Source: Certhia americana
Lineage: Eukaryota; Chordata; Aves; Passeriformes; Certhiidae
Assembly: GCA_018697195.1 (NCBI GenBank)
Contig: CM031858.1
Coordinates: forward strand, 75,327,001 to 75,391,000
Direction: 5' to 3'
Length of the DNA stretch: 64,000 nucleotides
The notes under the pieces were generated by a model. The model searched no databases. It saw only the letters and a program-made list of their open reading frames with translations, and was not told the DNA's origin. The position numbers and the translations under genes were made by a program. Below are positions 23,908-37,980 of this stretch, one piece after another (the first letter of the stretch is position 1; the number at the start of each line of letters is the position of its first letter).

Positions 23908-26900
23908 CAACTCATCTGCTTGCTTTCTGTCAGAATGCTAGGGGGTTGTCCTTCCTATCCCACTCCTTGGGTATATTAGAGAGCAGGGCTCCGGGCAGGT
24001 ATTTCAGTTGTCCTGCCATGAGGAACAGGCCCAAGCAAGGACCTCCTCCTGGACTCAGGAGACCTTTCAGAGCCCTGGCCATTAGCCCTTTCCCTGCCCC
24101 AACCACAGACATCACTGCCTTGTTCCACTGCTCCAAGCACTTGGTCTGCTGTGCTAATGAACTTTGTGGTGATATGTTTAAAAAATTTAAAGTGTTACAG
24201 AACTCAGTGCTGTGCTGAGTTTGTCAACCCCAAAATTAAGTGGGATGAGATTGTTTACTGGAGGCATATTAATCTGTAGCTCAGAAAATTTATGGATTTT
24301 GTAAAGCTGGGAGAGTATATTGAGAAGAAAATTTAGAGTGTTTGACCTGGTTTTGTAACTTTCTCTAAACATTCTTTTTTTAAACTGTTACATATAAAGT
24401 GGGATGGATCTTTCTGTTTGACCCAGTATTGGATTTTCTCTGTACAGTAGTACAGGTGGGAATCTCAGCACACTGCTGCTGATCTGTGGAAATGCAGACA
24501 CTACCTAACAGAATGAAGATGAGTTTCTAAATTCAGATCTCCAGACATTCCATGCTTCTTTTCCTTACTCTGATTATACTTGGAAGTATGACCATTCCCT
24601 GTTTCTCCTTTGGTTATCTTGTATCAGCTCTGAATGACCATGTCTCAGGGATTCCTTGTTTTCATAATGATTTGCCCTAAGAATGTCACTGTTATATGAT
24701 ACAATTTTCTCCCTTATATTTGTCTCATTTCATAAGCAACAAAGGTGGGAAAGAAACCTAACGAAAGTAGATTGTGATCTCAGGCTTAGAGCTGCACCAA
24801 CAAAACTTAATGTTTACAAAAGCAAGAATTTTGTTGACATCAGACATGACTATACTTCTGATGAGATTTTATTCTTAAGGATAATGTTAGACACCTCATT
24901 CATAAAGGTAGTTATTCTGCATCATTGCTATTGGGTTTTTTTTGGTTGGTATTTTTTTTCTTTTTTTTTTTTTTTTCAAAGTTGGCAACCTGTGAAAGAA
25001 CAAACAGATTTATAAAAGAATTTCATATTGACAACTGTCTGACCTCAGTGTCAGTTGTAGCACTCTTTGTTCTGCAGTTTAGTCCCATCCTTGTACACCT
25101 TTATCTCAAGGTTCTCTTTGTCTCTCCTTCACATTCTTTAGCTTTAGCTCCTAAAGCTGAAATACCAATCATTTTTATTTAGAAGTTCCTGAACATTTTA
25201 TTATAACATTTCAGTATATAACATTTCAGTGGACCATCTGTGCCAGCCAGATATTGGCCTATTACCAGAGAGTTTAAGTGTTTCTCCCTGAGTTGTCATA
25301 CATGAGGGCATAACCAGAATCAGAGGTCATTCTTCATTCTTTATTAATTCACGTTGAAATGGCATATTTTAGAGCTCTTTGGCTAAAGAGCCAAAGAAAT
25401 GGGCTGCTGAAGAAAGTGTTAAATGCTAGAGAGCTGCACATTAAAAAAAGCTTCCACTATGTGGTAGATAGCTGAGAAACAAGTATTCAAAAAAGCTAGA
25501 TGAAGCAAGAGGATTACCAAAATTTTTGATCTACACAAATAAATTCTTCAAATATTCTCACTACAAAATAATCTGCCTTTAAAGAACAAAAACAAAACAC
25601 CTGAATTCTCTTAGTGTGAACAAGCACATGTTATTTCAAAGCATGAAAATATAAGACTTAAGATTTCTTTTTGAAATAATATGTAAAGCTGGGCTAAGAG
25701 CCAGGTTAGAACTGAAGGTGAATTTGTAGTGGTGACATGCTTTAAGTGGCATGTGGCCCTACATCTTATTTTCAGGACCAATTTCAGCATATGCTATCTA
25801 ATGTGCTTATGTCAAATGACAATGAATGAGATTTAGACTTCTTCCTTGTTAAAACCCGTAGAAGACAGCCAGGAACTCATTAAACAATCTACTTGGTTAG
25901 CCATGTCAGTTGCAGTACAGTTTATTTCAACTTTTTTCCTGCTGTCAGTGGTTGTACATCTCAAGCATTCAGTGAACAGATAAAGATGATAGGTCAATGT
26001 CGCCACTAGATAAAAATAAAAGGCAAAGATTTGTGCAAAATATAAAGCATCGTCCTTGCAAATGCTGAAAATAGGTCTGCATTCTAAAGATAATTCCAAA
26101 TGCCTTTCATTCAGTTTGGGAGATACATCTGTCTTCATCACTGGTCTTGAAGCAAAGCCAATGTATTTATCTATTTATCTTGAAGTGACTTAGAATCTGA
26201 TTTTTTCTTCAACATATGAACATATTAATTATATTTTTTTTTTTTCTTTTTTTTCAAACCAGGATTAGAATGCATAAACTTCTGTGGCTAACTATACTGT
26301 TAGCCCTGAAAAGTTGTTCTTAGTAAGAACTCACCTGTTGCAATTCACATTTCAGTGGCAGTACTCTGGGGGGGACACAGGACTATACAAAACAAGAGGC
26401 CAAGAGGTTGGACCAGATGGCTTCTGCTAATGTGCGTTTACATTTCCTACTTATTTGTTTATTTTCTTATTTGGTCTATAGTCTAAGATGAGAGATTGTG
26501 TCTGGCCAATCAGCTTTTATTAATATCTAGTAAATTGGTTTTTGAGAGGTGAGTTAGACACCACTTTTTTTCTTATGGCTATGACTGGTGGTGATAAAAT
26601 ACATGTGCTCACTAGAAAACTGGGAAAATCATAAGGAATATAGAATCTTCTGCAAATGTGGAAGACATTATATTTTTAGCACCTTAGTGTCTGTTGGGCA
26701 AAACTTACTTTCAATCCATATTTGAACCAGTGCCCATTACTTGAATTTTGTTTTGTAGAGAGCTTTAGCTCATGTCAAACCTCTCAAAATCTGGATTGCA
26801 GCCAGCTTACTACTAATTAGATCTTCAGAGGTGTCTGGAATCTAAACAGCATGGTGTGCAGAGATATCATCAATCATTCAGCAGAGACTGCATTCAGTTC

Positions 26901-26977
26901 TACTGCTGCAGATATTAATACTCCAGCAGGCTTGCTGTTTATAGATGCCTTTATATGTGAATCTCTCAGTAGGAGAG
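23908..26977. other. Unique noncoding sequence
   Basis: A moderately GC-rich stretch at about 23935-24170 is unlike its neighbours but not recognised. T-rich runs lie at 24934-24976 and 26234-26254. A near-repeat of ATAACATTTCAGT is at 25203-25230. A 102-codon minus frame at 25833-26141 shows one hydrophobic stretch (IFAFYFYLVATLTYHLYLF) but no family signature. Confidence 0.5.
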
Positions 26978-27540
26978 TCATAGAATCATAGAATATTCTG
27001 AGTTGGAAGGAATACACATGGATCATGGAAGTCCAGCTACTGGCCCTGCACTGGACAGCCCCAAGACTCATATCATGTGTCTGACAGCATTGTCCAAAAG
27101 CTTCTTGAACTCTGTCAGGTTCGTTGCTGAGACCACTTCCCTGGGAAGTCTGTCCCAGTGCCCAATAACTCTCTGGGTGAAAAATCTTTTCCTAATAGCC
27201 AACCTAAATCTCCCCTGGAATAGGTTCAGGCCATTCCCTTGGCTCTTGTCACCAGTCAGCAAGAGAAGAGATTGGTGTCTGCCACTCCTTTTCCACTCAT
27301 GAGGAAATTGTAGACTGCCATGAGTTCTCCCCTCAGTCTCCTCTTCTCCAGGCTGAACAGACCCAGTGACCTCAGTTACTCCTCATAAGGCTTCCTCTCA
27401 AGGCCTTTCACCATCTTTGTAACCTACCCTTGGACTATCTCTAATAGCTTTATATCTCTCTTACATTGTGGTGCCCAAAACTTCACACAAGACTCAAGGT
27501 AAAGCCACACCTGTGCAGCAGTGGGGCAGGACAATCACAA
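26978..27540 (-). mobile_element. CR1 LINE 3' end
   Basis: The 3' terminus is at the left (TCATAGAATCATAGAATATT, then CTGAGTTGGAAGGAAT and GGATCATGGAAGTCCAG). The copy runs through the 3' UTR (CCACTTCCCTGGGAAGTCTG, CTCTGGGTGAAAAATCTTTT) into the last part of ORF2 (TCTCCTCTTCTCCAGGCTGA, reverse strand). The last 45 bases are the reverse complement of the tail carried by the SINE at 58023. 5'-truncated near 27540 and not coding. Confidence 0.96.
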
Positions 27541-30500
27541 GTGGGTATCTACAAGGTCACCTCTTCAAAGCTACTGTCTGTTCTCTTGCTCTAGGTAATG
27601 CACACCTTTTTGTTATGCATTGGAAGCTCACATTCCTATTTATCTATGCTATTGTGCATCTTTTCTTGTTTTTTAATATCCCCTGCAGGCCCCTTCTTTT
27701 GCCTCAAGGTGGTCCCTGGATAAGTCCATTTTCCCACACTGGTGGCATATCTGGCCTTTCACTTCCTCAAGCACTTGACGTTTGTGTTTGGAAGTGTCAA
27801 TCATGTAATACATTTTTGTGGGTGTATTCAGCATCTGAGACTCCTCTGCTTTCCCACTTTTGCCTTCATACACACACACACAAAAGTGTAGAAGTAAGAA
27901 CTATTTCCACTCATTTTATAGTACACAGGGATCTTCACATTAAACACACATGACTTTTGCAGTGGTCAATGAGACTTTTTAGGGCAAGTTTGTTAAGAAC
28001 ACACTTTTCTTTCTTCTAAGATCATATAAGAGTCATGTAGAAGTTGGGCACAATGGAAGGGGCTTCTCATAGATTTTCATTAAAACTAGTGAATGACAGG
28101 TTTTTTAAAGTTTTGCTTTTCTGAGGACACATTTTTCTCATTGAAAATCAAAAATTTTCCTTTCCTTCCAAAACAAATTTAAAATTTTTAGAGTATTAAA
28201 ATCCCTTTCTTCATTCACTTTACTCATTGGAGCCATCCCATAATTCTTAGTTTAGCCTAATACAGTGAGTTGTTTGCTCTAAACATAGAGCAGAAATACA
28301 GGTAATTTGAAACAATATTGTTAAGAAAAAAATGTTATTGTAAGAAAATATTTCTACTAAAAAGGATCCCTAGAAAAAATTAAACAGACCATTTTTGGTA
28401 TAATTTAAGTAATCCTATGCTCATCCACTCTAATAGTGCCTCAACGTGTTCTTTAACATAAGCACAGTTCTACCTCATGTAAAATTTACCTAAACTATTA
28501 AACTGTTTCAACCAATGTTAATCTGTCTCAGCCTCCAGCAATATGTAACTCAAAGTCAAGTTGGACCAGAGGCAATATTTGAATTTAACAGTCTTTGTCA
28601 GATTATTTCTTTAAGAGCTTTCCTAATCATTCTTATTTTGCAAAATAGTTGCCTGTTCTTGTATCTTTGTATATTCTTTTTCTGTTTAGATCTTTAAAAA
28701 TTAATGATTAAAACCCAAGCAACTCCTCTGAGATGTAATTTTAAGAACATAAAACTGTGGTATCAATTTTTTAAAAATTTAACTACTATATTATTTTTTA
28801 CCTTTTCTCCCTATTCTGTCCTCAATAAAATGATAAGTAGCACAAAGGCTGTTATGTTTGCTGCAAACTATTCATGTAGATGAAACTTAACAGGAATCAA
28901 ACTACATAGCTGCATATTTAATTACATGTGCTCAAATGACATTTGTCCTGAAAAACAAAAGTCAAGTCAACCTACTCAAAAATGCAATACATGCAGTCAT
29001 TATGGATTCAGCTAATCCATCACACTCCCTGTTTCTGTCTCAATCCTTTTTATTTTTTTTTGTCTCAAGAGATTTGCATGCTTAGGTATGGTTTTACTTT
29101 ATATTGTAGCTCAGAAGGTCAGCTTTTACTGCAGGTGAAACTGGTTTACTTTTCACCTAGAGATTATCAAACATAGGTGCCTTTATGCGTTAGGGGCAGG
29201 TTACAGAGAGAACCAAGGCATGCAGCAGTCTGTGCAGCAGTTCACACAGACAGGTGCAAATGTTTTTCCGTGTTGCACTAATTGTGTAAAACAGAATGAT
29301 TTTGTGAGGTTAGGTTTAAAGATTACAATGACAAATAATTTCTCCATATCAATCTGAATGTATTTATGTGTTTTTTTGTGTTTTTTTTTTTTTTTAATAT
29401 ACCAGACAATTATTTCATACCTTGTCTGACAGCACTGCAAGAGCAAAGACATATGTTGTAGGCCTGGCAAAAATCATTTTCATCTATGTTTTTAAAAGTG
29501 CTAAGCCAGCTCTGTACGTTCAGTAGTGTTTTAACACCATTAATTAAAAGTGACACGTATCTGATTACAACTTTGTTTCTCTCGTTTTGACCTCCAGATA
29601 AGTCTACATCACTTAATTTTTTTTTAATCCTATATTTTTTTTAAATAAGTACAGAATTTTTCTTGATTCCCTCCACTTCTTATCATGACCTACACAGACT
29701 ATGATCAGACATGCTGATTACAGAGAATACGCATGACGTGTAGAAATGTCATACTACAGGGACACTGGGCTCTCAAGACCTTAATTAGCATGTCTCTTCC
29801 AAATTTGAACTTTTTATGAAAAAAGTCTCTTATTTTTTATGTTGACCTTTACATAGGGTACTACTATATGTTTTAATGACAATTTCAACTGTTTACTTGC
29901 ATTTTATCACCAAAGAAGTAATCCCTTCCATTGCAACTCCATTTTAGAGTCTTTAGTTCTCTGCATTTTAATCACCTTTACTGAGTTTTAGTGGTGACTA
30001 TGAGGTGAATAATTTATCATACTCTAAACAGAGGCAAAGAAGCAGAATAAATGATCCTTCACAATTAGATTTAGAAGGTGACTTTAAAATCTTAGGGGAC
30101 TGCCCAATATATTAAAAGCAGTCAATTTAAAAATTTAATTAGAAAGGTAGAGCCTTGTGTGTTATACGTGTACTTTAGGTTCACCCTGAAGAAGACTTCA
30201 TTAACATTTGTTCAGTTTTATGCATTTGTGTTTTTAAGATTCTCTTCTTCATAATGGATCTGCTGCTTCCCTTTTTAGATAGACAAGACTAAATACACTC
30301 AAGCAAAACAGATACAAAGCCATTAGTGGAAGGGCACATTTTTGAGCAGTCAATTAGGACAGTCTGGTCTATTTAAGTTCTCGCCAATTTATTTTCCTTA
30401 CACATTAGATTCATTAGAACAAGTTAGAGAAGTTGAGGACTCTATATAATGATCTTCTGAGTCTTCTTACTTACAAAAATAATCTTACAGAGATGACCTT

Positions 30501-30617
30501 AATTCTTGCACTGTGATATGCAAACATATTTCTTTTGTAGTTGAAAGAAAGGACAGTAAGGTTATTCTACTCAGTTCTTGGCTGTTTTGTATTGTTTTAA
30601 AGGTATCATGTCTCTCT
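27541..30617. other. Unique noncoding sequence
   Basis: No gene recognised. A 68-codon minus frame at 27673-27879 contains a CHQC motif (see findings). A short CA run lies at 27869-27882 and T15 at 29381-29395. Otherwise AT-rich. Confidence 0.5.

Positions 30618-30645
<28 letters not shown>
30618..30645. repeat. (TA)n microsatellite
   Basis: An uninterrupted TA dinucleotide run of 28 bp (14 units). Confidence 0.95.
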
Positions 30646-30648
<3 letters not shown>

Positions 30649-30800
30649 GTCTAATAGCAAGTATTCCCTGGCTGCATTTTTTTTTTTCTTACAGGAGGTT
30701 GAATGCATGTTCAGGTTGAGTGGTAGTTCAGTACTGGGTCTTGTTTGTTAATATTAAGTGGTTTAATAAATTGTTTATATGGCAGATATGTTCCCATGTA
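30646..30800. other. Unique spacer
   Basis: AT-rich sequence between the TA repeat and the CR1 copy, with a T11 run near 30679. Confidence 0.5.
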
Positions 30801-32355
30801 GATAGAATCATAGAATCTTGAAACTAAACCCCATCTGCCTCAGCTGCTCCTCATAAGACTTGTGCTGCAGACTCTTCACCAGCTCTGTTTCCCTTCTTTG
30901 AACACATTCTAGCACCTCAGTCAATGTCTTTCTTGTAGTGAGGGGCCCAGAACAGAACACAGGATTTAAGATGTGGCCTCACCAGTTTTTGCAGAGGAAC
31001 AAAAACTGCCCAAGTCCAGCCAGCACACTATTGCTTCTTGACCACCTGGGCACACGATGACTCATGTTTAGCTGGCTGTTGACCAGCACTCACAGGTCTT
31101 TTCCTAGTAAGCAGCTTTCCAGTCATTCTTCCCCAAGACTGTAGCATGGACTGCTTGTGACCCTAGTGCAAAATCAGGCCTTCACCTTGTTGAAACTCAT
31201 ACAACTGGCCTTGGTCCATGAAACAAGCCTATCCAGATCCCTCTGCAGAACCTTCCAATCCTCCAAAAGATCAACACTACCACCCTACGTGGTGTTGTCT
31301 GCAAATTGACTAAGAGTGTGATCCCCTGGTCCAGGTCATTGATGAAGATATTAAGCAGGGCTGTCCACAATACTGATCCTTAGGGAACACCAGGAGTAAC
31401 CAGCTACCAGCTGGACATAGCACCATTCACCACCACTCTTTGGGCTCAGCCCAAACAGTTTTCTATCCAACCAAGAGTACACTCCTCCAAGCCATAAGCA
31501 GAGTCTCCAGGACAATCCTGTAGGAAATGCTGTCAAATGCTTTATTGCAGTCTAGGTAGACAACATCCACAGCCTTTCCGTCATCCGACAAGGATGACAC
31601 CTTGTCACAGAATGAGATCTGGTCAGTCAAGCAGGATCTACCTTATATAAACCCATGCTGGGCATGATCATGTGTAGTGTGCTGCATGATGGTGCTCAAG
31701 GTGATCTGTTCCATGACCTACCTGAGCCAAGTGTTATCAGGATACCTGAGCACTGAGGTCAGACTGACAGGCCTGTAGTCCTCCCTAGATCATTCTTCTG
31801 TCCCTTCTTGTAGATAGGTGTCGCATTTCCTTCCGTCCACTCAACTGGGACCTCCCCTATCAGGATGCTTGATAACTGATGGGAAATGGCTCTGCAAAGT
31901 CTTCCACCAGCTACTTCAGTAAGTACCCTTGGGTGGATGCTATGTGACCCTAGCAAGTGTCTAAGTGGTATAGCAGGTTGCTGACCTTTTTTGACATGGA
32001 TTACTGATTGTCTTTCCTATCCTTCTGGGCTTCAATCTTTCAGCTCAGGGCTCAGGTATCCTGATAACACTTGGGTTTACTTTTAAAGACTGAGACAAAG
32101 GAGATATTAGGCATAATAGTCTTTTCCTCATTGTTTGTTATTAGGTTTCTGCCTACATCCACTAAAAGGCAGAGATTCTCCTTAACCCTCCTTGTGTTGC
32201 AGATATGCTTATAGAAACCTTTTTTTATCACCTTTTACAGCAGCAACCATATAAAGTTCCAGCTGAGTTTTGGCTCTTCTAATTTTTTTTTTCCCTGCAC
32301 AACCCCATGACATCCATGTAGCCATCAAGAGTTCCCCACTCTTTCCTCTAGTTTA
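30801..32355 (-). mobile_element. CR1 LINE, long copy with internal deletion
   Basis: The longest CR1 here, about 1.55 kb, minus strand. It starts left with the octamer-like tail GATAGAATCATAGAATCTT but then jumps directly to CAGCTGCTCCTCATAAGACT, so most of the usual 3' UTR is missing. It continues through ORF2: the 30990-31350 region, the YxDD-proximal segment, AACACCAGGAGTAACCAGC (antisense of SGVPQGS), CTAGGTAGACAACATCCACA (antisense of VDVVYLD), and the region upstream of GIHPRVL. It fades out at about 32355, after CCTGCACAACCCCATGACAT. Multiple stops and frameshifts make it inactive. Confidence 0.95.
31759..31956 (-). pseudogene. CR1 ORF2 reverse transcriptase N-terminal remnant
   Basis: The minus-strand translation reads SIHPRVLTEVAGG, then GEVPVEWTEGNATPIYKKGQKNDLG. 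These match the CR1 reverse transcriptase signatures GIHPRVLKELA and GEVPADWKxANVTPIFKKGxKEDPGNYRPVS. The invariant block after KKG is frameshifted. It has no start codon of its own and lies inside the CR1 copy at 30801-32355. Confidence 0.85.
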
Positions 32356-35300
32356 AGTTTCTGGTGCAATTTCTGTGTAGAAATATTCTATTGCTCACCT
32401 GCAGATTGTGATTTTTCAATCTGTTTTCAAATTTAATTGAAATACTTTTATCTTAAATAACACAGAAAGGGTCGGTGTTTTTTTTTTTTTTTTCCCCCTT
32501 CCACTGCTGTAAGTTGCCTTTGAGTTTCACCTTTTGAAGATGACATCAGACTTACCAATTTTTTAACTATCTTTAGAACTAGGATAAGATTGATTCCTTC
32601 ATTGTCAGACATTATACTGAGGCTGACAGTTCTGGAGAACTGCAATGTTAAATAGCATTTTTAGCACTATTCTTAGAAATAAAATACACACCTTCAGTGT
32701 TTCTAAAATTATATTTTTGCTAATTTAAACTGGATAAGTGATACCATTTCAGCATTCCTCTCAGTATTGCTGCCAATAAAGCTGACCTTTGTTTGGGAGA
32801 AAACTTTATTTTTAGACGGTAAACTCCATCACATTTGTTTTATAAGTCATCTTACCCTAGAATTTAATAAAAAAAATAAATAAATAGGAAAAATAATAAT
32901 TGCTTTTACCAGGAAACTTTATGATTTTATTTCAGGAAGAAGAGAAAAATACCTACTCTGTGAAAGAAATAAATAATTTCAGTTCCTTAGGATATATTTT
33001 TCACGCGTTTTACCTCAAGGCTGAAGGTATCTCTTTGAGGAAGGGTAAGCTTCATTACCAATTATAAATCATGTTTAAAACATCTTATTTGAATAAAAAA
33101 TGTAGAACTAAGAGACACTGGACCCTTTTGAAAACTATATAAAATAGTCCTTGACTTCTGCTAGATCTAAAATTTCAACAATGTCTAACATAACATTTAT
33201 CCCCAGTTGAGTAAATTCTATTGAAGTTTGTAACAAACTTTTCTACAGGAATCTGTGGGAAGATGTCCACATTCTGTGGGAACCTAATGAAACTACATAA
33301 GTGTCCACAGATTCATGTGTTTATATATTTTAAGATATATTTGTGATCCAAGAAAATAATACTGATTCTTTATTTACCATTACATCATTTTGAGGCAAAC
33401 CTCCCATGTGATACTAAATCACTTTTAAAAACTTGAAATAGTTTCTCAAAATGGCCTAATATATTTTCTCACATGACAAAACTAGAGAAAATAAATGGAG
33501 TTACACCAGTATATGTCAAGTGTTTCATATTCTATATTCATGTGATTTTAAGAGCATGAAAGACTACGCAAACACAAAATCAATCATGAACTCTGAGCAG
33601 CTGAGATAAAAAAGAATTTTTTTTAGAAGTTCAGCTGATAAAAACAATTCAAAGCATGTTATGGATCTGAAAAGCATTGCCTGCCATGTGAATGTCTAAT
33701 GGTTATTTTGTCTCCTAAAACTGCAGCTAAACTAAAATCACTAAGCATGATAGCTGTGTGAGTCAGCTTGTTAAAGCATCCAAGAAACTTCTCAGAATTT
33801 CAGTATTCTCCTTGGGGGAGAAAGTAGACATAGCACAATGGTTTCTTTCTCTAACTTGTTGTGGGTTTGGTATTTTGGGTTGTGTTTTTGATTTTTTCAG
33901 CGTGAAGGAGTAGGGACACATGACAGAAAAATGAAGGCCAAAAGAAAATATAGTTGCAACAGCTGGAATAAATTTTCATCAGTCAAGATGCTTGGAGGGT
34001 GGAGATGTGGGAACATCTAGTCCAAGGCTGTGATAGACTTTGAGGACAGAGCAGTTAGAGAATTTCCTACTGTGGAAATCATTTGAATTTTCTAATTAAG
34101 TTTTGAATTATGTCTGTTTGGTGAAGTAAACAGATTAATTAGCATTTATCTGTGAATTTAAAACTTCCATAAACACAGAGGAAAACAGAGGCAGTATCTG
34201 TATGTTACATATATATTACACAGGTCAAACGAGTAGTCCTGACTTACATAAGACACAGAATTATTGCAGCAGAAGAGTGTTTTTAATATGCCAGCTGTAA
34301 TGTTCAACTAAAACTAGTAGGCAAACGAGCAGCAACAAGTAACCAATTATATATCTCTGAGTGCATCAGGGCATACCCAGGTAAAACTAAACCTAATAAA
34401 GAGTGAGGTTATGCTTAGTGAAAAGCTGAATTTGTTTATTTAGTTTGACTTGCTATCTTACTTTAGTTAATCATTGTCTAGCATTAGTATATCAAGTGAT
34501 AAAGCATTAAGTGCATTTATTAACAACAATTAATTTTTAATTTTTTTTTTTACTTCAACAAAATGAAGTATTTGTGAATCTGTGATAGTAAAAGTTTTTG
34601 TTGACTGCAACTGGACTTACATAGTGCTAAATTGGCTATAATCACAAAATAAGCCCAGCCTCACCAAGCCCTCTGAGGATCAGTTGGAATGCAAAGCAGT
34701 TTTTCTGCCAAATTTCTTTAGTCTTAATACACCAGTACTGGGGAGACTGTGTGTCTGAAAACCTCTCTAATTCATAAAAGCATGCTACCTTCATATACAT
34801 GAAAGTATGCTTCAGGAATGACACTGAAAATTTTAAATTTTAATTTTTACAAAACTGGGGCACTCAGAAACAAAAAATGTTTTCAGAGGCTGAAGTTATA
34901 TTGGCATTTGCAGTTCAGGTAAATAATATTTTATCAGTTCATGAACAAATACTGCATTTTTAATATTTATTTCCCAGTAAAGTAAATACTGAATTTAATA
35001 TGAAGCTACCATTGTGACAAGGTAAAGATGCTTACAGTGAAGTTAGATTGTAACACAGGCTGTGATTTAAGCCCAGATCTCTGATTACTTTGGTAAAATT
35101 CAGTGACTCTGGAAGTCTGTATGGGGTCTGAACTTGTAAGCCCAGATATTAATATTGGCCTTGAGTATTTTGTAATACAAACCATGTCCTAGCACCATGT
35201 AAAGGTGCAAATAACTTCTGCACATATCTTACATTTCTTTATTCCTGCTTTCTTAGAATATAATCATAGGGGCAAGTATTTCATTTATTACTTTGGAGTT

Positions 35301-37867
35301 TTTCCTTCGTTTGTTTGGGGTTTTTTTCTGCTCGTAAATAAAACGTTACGTCTAATCCTTAACTTCAACTTTTTCTCATAACTATATTTGAACTATGAAT
35401 TTCTTCTATAGAGAAGACTTAATATACTCTTCCTGGATAATTTCATTTCTAATACAACAAATAATCTAATCTTTAATAAATGCAATAAGTAATCTAATCC
35501 AATACTTTAGTAATAAAGCTTTGCATTCTGGTTAATAATGGGAAGATATGGCTATTTCACATAGAAGGAAAACATGAGTACATTTTCTCCTAAACGTGGC
35601 TAGAACCAGTACAGGAGTTCTAATCTGAGTATGATTGTGTATCTCAATAAAATCTTGATATTAACTGGGGAAGAGGATACTAATTCTGAGAAATTAAGTA
35701 CAGTTTTAGTAAAACAGGTATATAATGAGAATTTTTCTTGATTTCTTTGTTCATGTTTTTGCAACTGATGATGTACTTGATGAAATAATGATGACTGTAG
35801 TAATTTAATGCTGCACATAAATGCCAGAATTTAACAGCTTGAATCTTGCTGAACAGCTTCAATTAGGGCAGTGAAACCCTAATTGCATAACTGGATGCGT
35901 TACTCAAGGAGTTTACCTCAAACCACGCTAAGCAAGGGAAGCACGATATTATAGATAAATCTAGGTTATTTAATCTGTTCACATATTTTTTAAAAGTAAT
36001 TGATCTAAATTATTGCAATTATAGTAACAGCACATACTGCCTGATGTCTAAGACAACAGCAGACATTAAAAAGATTGATTTGTAACTGATCTCAATGAAC
36101 CCCTCTCAAAAGCACAACTTCCTAAGACATGAACAATGCCCAGCCTTTCTTTTGTCCTGTCTGTGGAAATGGAAGCATATTTTCCTTGAATGGTCTTAGT
36201 GAAAATGTACAAATACAGCATAGAGTAAACCTTAGCAAAGAACAAGGCACAAATTAACTTGTTTTGCTTTTCCACTTGACAAGATCTCATTTATTTATTA
36301 CCTGTTCTTTTGCTCTCTCTCACTAATTATAAAAGTGCTTGTAATAGGAACTTGAAATCCTTCATGTCAGGAAGCAGGCTCTAAACAAAGGCTACTTTTA
36401 AAGCACCAGAATAATTGATCTGCACAAATGACAGTTTCTTGAAGATGTGAAAACAATTGCAAATTATCTTGAAGACAAGCGATTCTCTCCTTCATAATCA
36501 CTGTAATTTAATATTTTAAAGTGATGTTTTGTTTCACACTGAGACGGCCAACTTCATAATCTCTTCATCGTAATATGCAGAAAGTGAGCAGAGATTTCTT
36601 CCAGCCATCAGATAACAGAAAAATTAATTTGACAGTTTGTTGAACACGGACTTTAGCACAATATTCAGTATTGCCTTTGTACTTTCTTAAGACAGTCCCA
36701 ACTGCATAATGCTGGCTAGAACTAAAAACACAAGGGCAGAAGTTCTCTAGGTAGATTTTCTTTAGTAACTTGGTCATTCTGGCAAAGCTTTTTACTGTCT
36801 TCTTTCAGTAGCTGACATTTGAAACCCCAGGCGTGACAACTACCTGTTTCCATAACTCCACACAAAAATTTGCTTTTATCAGGTTCTTCACTCATCTCCT
36901 TACCCAGAGGTACTCAATAAAGGACGATATGGGAAGTCATGAGACCCTTCTCTATCTCACAGACATTAAAGGTGAACCAAACGATGAGAACTATGCCTGC
37001 CTCTTCCTCCATTAAGAATTGGAACATTTCAGTAGAAAAGATGATTGAAAATACAGATGCCTTGGATGTACTTTTCCTGTGCTAATGGGCATAGTGTTAA
37101 AAAATATTAAAAACATAAATTGGTATGCTTAGTTCTTTACAAATATTGAAGTGACAATACATTTCCCTAAAAATATTGTTTGCTATGTCTTCTGTACACA
37201 AGTTTGGATTAAACAAAGCATAGAATGTTCCCCCCTGCTCACTTAAAAAATAAATTAATCCATGACAAAGGACTGATAATGAAGAGGAAATGTGGAGTAT
37301 TTGCTTGCATCAGACATATAAAAATGTGTATTTTAAATTATGTTACTTCACCAGTTAAGATATTGTGACTGTATCAAGATAGCATGCACTTTTATCTTAT
37401 TTTAGTTTTAAGAAATCCTCTGGTCCATATCAAGCAGTAGGAATTAGGAACAAACAACGTGGGCTTCCTAGATAAATAGTAGCTATGGCTATTCTGCTTT
37501 TAATGTTTCAGGCTGAATTGGAATATGTAATTTTATACTGAATCTGCTGCTGGATGCCCCAACTGATGTGTAGATATCTATGACATGCCATTGTAGAGAA
37601 CCAAAAATCAGATTAAGTTCTGTACATTTTTTGTGAAAAATTTTGAGTAACAAAGCAAAGCCCATAGTGAGATAGGAGGACTAATCTTTAAACCTTAAGT
37701 GACTAAAGACATATTAGACATTTGTTTGGTATCTGATTTGTGACGAAAGTTCCAGTATTCAGGAAGAGGTCACTGACTTAAAAATATTAGCTTATTAAAT
37801 CTTGTAACAGATGGTTCTTTGTGTTATGTTCACTGTCATAACCTTTTATCTTCCTAAAGATTTAACT
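32356..37867. other. AT-rich unique sequence
   Basis: About 5.5 kb with no recognised gene or transposon. It contains T16 at 32478-32493, just beyond the CR1 copy. Short frames (60-74 codons) on both strands have no domain signature. Confidence 0.55.
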
Positions 37868-37980
37868 GGGGGTTTATTCATTGGGTTTTGGGTTTGTGTG
37901 TTTTTTGGGGTGTTTTGTTTTGGGGTTTTTTTGTTTGTTTGTTTTTTGTTTTTTTTTGGTTTTTTTGGGTTTTTTTGTGA
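37868..37980. repeat. T/G-rich low-complexity tract
   Basis: About 110 bp almost entirely T and G on the plus strand, made of GTTTT and GGGTTTT units. A Phe/Gly-rich frame over it is compositional. Confidence 0.9.

Noticed and set aside
23583..23915. 110-codon minus frame
   Set aside because: Mostly a translation of poly-A/T runs (Phe repeats) in the tandem duplication.
27468..27953. 161-codon plus frame
   Set aside because: Begins in antisense CR1 sequence and continues through unrelated flank; no domain, low-complexity CA run near its end.
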